A stretch of 14,736 bases of DNA, from NCBI GenBank assembly GCA_947373615.1, contig CANBYN010000017.1:1-14736 (forward strand), written 5' to 3'. Both the position numbers and the translations under genes were made by a program. Shown here piece by piece: positions 12,455-14,736 of the stretch. The notes under the pieces are model-generated. The model worked only from the letters and a program-made list of their open reading frames with translations. It ran no database searches and was not told where the DNA came from. The DNA is from Burkholderiaceae bacterium. Lineage in GTDB: Bacteria; Pseudomonadota; Gammaproteobacteria; Burkholderiales; Burkholderiaceae. Each line of letters starts with the position of its first letter. Position 1 is the stretch's first letter.

Positions 12455-14736
12455 ATGAATTGGACTGATATATTCATCCGTAGACCAGTGCTCTCGCTGG
12501 TTGTGAGCGCGCTTGTCTTAGTATTTGGTTTAAAGTCCATTGGTTCGCTGCCAGTAAACCAATATCCGCAAACGCAAAATGCGATTGTGACGATCACTAC
12601 TGCTTACTATGGTGCTGATCCAGAAACCATTGCTGGCTTTATAACGCAGCCTCTAGAGTCTTCCGTAGCGCAAGCTCAGGGTATAGATTATTTATCTTCG
12701 ACTAGCGTTAGTGGCATCTCTACTATTACTGCTACTCTAAAGTTGAACTATGACTCAAATGCGGCATTAACGCAGATTCAGACACAAATTAGTGCGGTAA
12801 AAAATCAATTACCTCCTCAAGCTCAGCAGCCAATACTAACTGTACAGATTGGTCAATCGACCGCTGCCATGTATATGGGCTTTTACAGCGATGAAACTCC
12901 AAACAACGCCATTACTGATTATCTATTGCGTGTAGTTAAACCTAAGCTAGATTCGGTTGAGGGTGTGCAGAATGCAGAAATTACTGGTGGCAGAAAATTT
13001 GCTCTGCGTGCTTGGTTAGATCGCGAGAAGATGGCTGGCCTAGGCGTAGGCGCTGATGATGTTTACAGCGCCATGTCCGCTAATAACTACCTCTCGGCAG
13101 TGGGTAGCACCAAAGGTGACATGGTCGCCGTTGACTTGGTTGCTGGTACTGATTTGCACACCTTAGAAGATTTTCGAAAATTAGTAGTTAAAAAGGATGG
13201 CGTGAATATCGTCTATCTTGATCAAGTTGCCACAGTTTCCCTCGGTTCCGAGGACTACAATACCAACGTCGCATTTAGTGGAAAAAAATCAGTATTTATT
13301 GCGATTAAAGTAGCGCCGCAAGCCAATCTTTTGGATGTTGCTCAACGTGTAAGAGATGTAGTACCTGGTATTCAAAAGCAATTACCGATTGGCATGACCG
13401 GGAAGATTGTATATGACTCCACTAAATTTATTACTAGCTCAATTGATGAGGTAGTTTCTACACTGCTCGAAGCTTTAGTCATTGTGACGATCGTCATTTA
13501 TCTATTCTTGGGTAGTGTACGGGCCGTAGCAGTTCCAGTGATTGCGATGCCGCTCTCGTTGATTGGAACCTTCTTCCTAATGCAGGTATTAGGCTACTCT
13601 ATTAACTTACTTACTCTTTTGGCATTAGTATTGGCAATTGGTTTGGTGGTAGATGACGCCATCATCGTGGTAGAAAACGTTGACCGTCATATGAAGGAAG
13701 GTAAATCTCCTTTAGAGGCCTCCTTGATTGCAGCTCGAGAACTCGGCGGCCCGATTCTGGCGATGACAGTAGTGTTGATTGCAGTTTATATCCCAATTGG
13801 TTTTCAGGGCGGATTAACTGGCGCGCTCTTTACCGAATTTGCTTTTACTTTAGCTAGCGCTGTTGCGGTGTCAGGGTTAATTGCATTAACTCTCTCCCCG
13901 ATGATGTGCTCTCGCATCTTTACTGAAGAACAAGAAGCGTCTTCTTTTGTGCAAAAAATTGATCAGATATTTGAGAGAGTGCATCACAGCTATCAAACAA
14001 CTTTACGCGATCTATTGAGTACCTGGCAGGTCGTTATTGTTATGGGCGCAATTTTATTGGGAGGAGTTTCTTATTTATATGCAACTGCCCATGCTGAACT
14101 AGCGCCGACTGAGGATCAAGGTATTGTGTTAATGCAAGCATCGGGACCACCTAATAGTACCGTCAATCAAATGCAGACATATGCCGATCAGATTTACCAA
14201 ATCTCTAGTGCTGAACCTGAATATGAGCAGATATTTCAAATTACAAGCCCTACTAGTAGTTTCGGTGGCGTACTTTTAAAAGACTGGAGTAAGCGTACTC
14301 GTGATGCGACTAAATTCCAGGTAGATATGCAGCAGAAGTGGAATACGATTGCTGGCGCGCGGGTAGCGGCCTTCCAATTCCCTGCGTTGCCAGGCGCGCA
14401 GGGCTTTCCAGTTCAGGTCGTGATTAATACTACCGAGTCTTATGACCAGCTCAACGAAGTATCTCAAGCGGTTCTAGATAAAGCACGCCGCAGCGGCAAT
14501 TTCTTCTTTGTGGATTCAGACCTAAAGATTGATAAGCCACAAGATGTACTGGAGATTGACCGTGAGAAGGTTGCAGCTTTAGGCATGACGCAGCAACAAG
14601 TGGGTGCTGCATTGTCTGCAGCATTAGGTGGTGGTTATGTGAACTATTTCTCAGTGTCTGGACGTTCTTATAAAGTTATTCCACAGGTGAAACAAGTCGA
14701 TCGCTTAAATCCAGAGCAGATTTTGGATTACTACAT
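12455..14736 (+). CDS. RND multidrug efflux permease, HAE-1 family (3' end outside window)
   Basis: This is the proton-driven inner-membrane pump of the tripartite exporter. The frame is open from the ATG at 12455 to the window edge, about 760 codons, so roughly the last quarter of a ~1030-residue protein is missing. The N-terminus MNWTDIFIRRPVLS followed by a hydrophobic helix (12-26) and the NQYPQTQNAIVTI strand is typical. The TM4 proton-relay pair is in GLVVDDAIIVVEN (D400, D401), matching the Asp-Asp pair of AcrB. ERELG-type motif D appears as AARELGGPILAMT, and LTLSPMMCSRIF ends the first transmembrane half. The second half starts with a transmembrane helix near 525-545 and PTEDQGIVLMQASGPP. 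No frameshift or internal stop was found on manual translation. The start lies 7 bases after the adaptor stop, with GGA (12441-12443) upstream. Whether a regulator follows is unknown; the substrate cannot be read from sequence. Confidence 0.94.
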   Translation, partial: MNWTDIFIRRPVLSLVVSALVLVFGLKSIGSLPVNQYPQTQNAIVTITTAYYGADPETIAGFITQPLESSVAQAQGIDYLSSTSVSGISTITATLKLNYDSNAALTQIQTQISAVKNQLPPQAQQPILTVQIGQSTAAMYMGFYSDETPNNAITDYLLRVVKPKLDSVEGVQNAEITGGRKFALRAWLDREKMAGLGVGADDVYSAMSANNYLSAVGSTKGDMVAVDLVAGTDLHTLEDFRKLVVKKDGVNIVYLDQVATVSLGSEDYNTNVAFSGKKSVFIAIKVAPQANLLDVAQRVRDVVPGIQKQLPIGMTGKIVYDSTKFITSSIDEVVSTLLEALVIVTIVIYLFLGSVRAVAVPVIAMPLSLIGTFFLMQVLGYSINLLTLLALVLAIGLVVDDAIIVVENVDRHMKEGKSPLEASLIAARELGGPILAMTVVLIAVYIPIGFQGGLTGALFTEFAFTLASAVAVSGLIALTLSPMMCSRIFTEEQEASSFVQKIDQIFERVHHSYQTTLRDLLSTWQVVIVMGAILLGGVSYLYATAHAELAPTEDQGIVLMQASGPPNSTVNQMQTYADQIYQISSAEPEYEQIFQITSPTSSFGGVLLKDWSKRTRDATKFQVDMQQKWNTIAGARVAAFQFPALPGAQGFPVQVVINTTESYDQLNEVSQAVLDKARRSGNFFFVDSDLKIDKPQDVLEIDREKVAALGMTQQQVGAALSAALGGGYVNYFSVSGRSYKVIPQVKQVDRLNPEQILDYY

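Noticed and set aside
14276..14467. Minus-strand 63-codon open frame within the permease gene
   Set aside because: Shadow of the permease coding strand with no recognisable motif or ribosome site.

Overview
The window looks like core chromosome of a Burkholderiales betaproteobacterium, most likely Polynucleobacter or a close relative. This is inferred from the gene content and order (cca, MidA-type methyltransferase, pteridine reductase, folB, ttcA, glmU, glmS), the rather AT-rich codon choice for that order, and the style of the lytic transglycosylase. It rests on recall of the families, not on a search. No tRNA, rRNA, CRISPR array, insertion sequence or prophage gene is visible, and no gap between genes exceeds about 135 bases.

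Layout, left to right. Bases 1-654 are the C-terminal catalytic part of a soluble lytic transglycosylase whose start lies outside the window. A short gap leads to an NDUFA9-like SDR/epimerase (684-1592), which overlaps the CCA-adding enzyme gene cca (1592-2716) by one base. On the opposite strand, convergent with cca and separated from it by only 2 bases, is a MidA/NDUFAF7-type SAM-dependent methyltransferase (2719-3906). Diverging from that, 25 bases away, is a tightly packed plus-strand run: pteridine reductase/FolM-like SDR (TTG start), folB, ttcA, glmU and glmS. The junctions ttcA/glmU (ATGA) and glmU/glmS (TAATG) overlap. A stem-loop followed by a T-rich stretch after glmS probably ends this unit. 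A second plus-strand unit then encodes a tripartite RND efflux pump in the order outer-membrane factor, periplasmic adaptor, inner-membrane RND permease. The permease runs off the right edge.

How the genes work together. glmS and glmU supply glucosamine-6-phosphate and UDP-GlcNAc for peptidoglycan and LPS; glmM, the step between them, is not here. folB and the PTR1/FolM-like reductase both act on pterins. cca and ttcA both act on tRNA (3' CCA end; 2-thiocytidine-32). The NDUFA9-like and NDUFAF7-like proteins are bacterial relatives of two mitochondrial complex I accessory or assembly proteins. The last three genes together would form an envelope-spanning drug or metabolite exporter; substrate and regulator are not visible.

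I see no obvious new multi-gene system. The most unusual points are a 41-residue lysine-rich repeat tail on GlmU, a CCA enzyme whose C-terminal region has lost the HD phosphohydrolase signature, an inverted repeat placed exactly on the TTG start codon in the narrow divergent midA/pteridine-reductase gap, and a long basic, tryptophan-rich N-terminal extension on the efflux adaptor.
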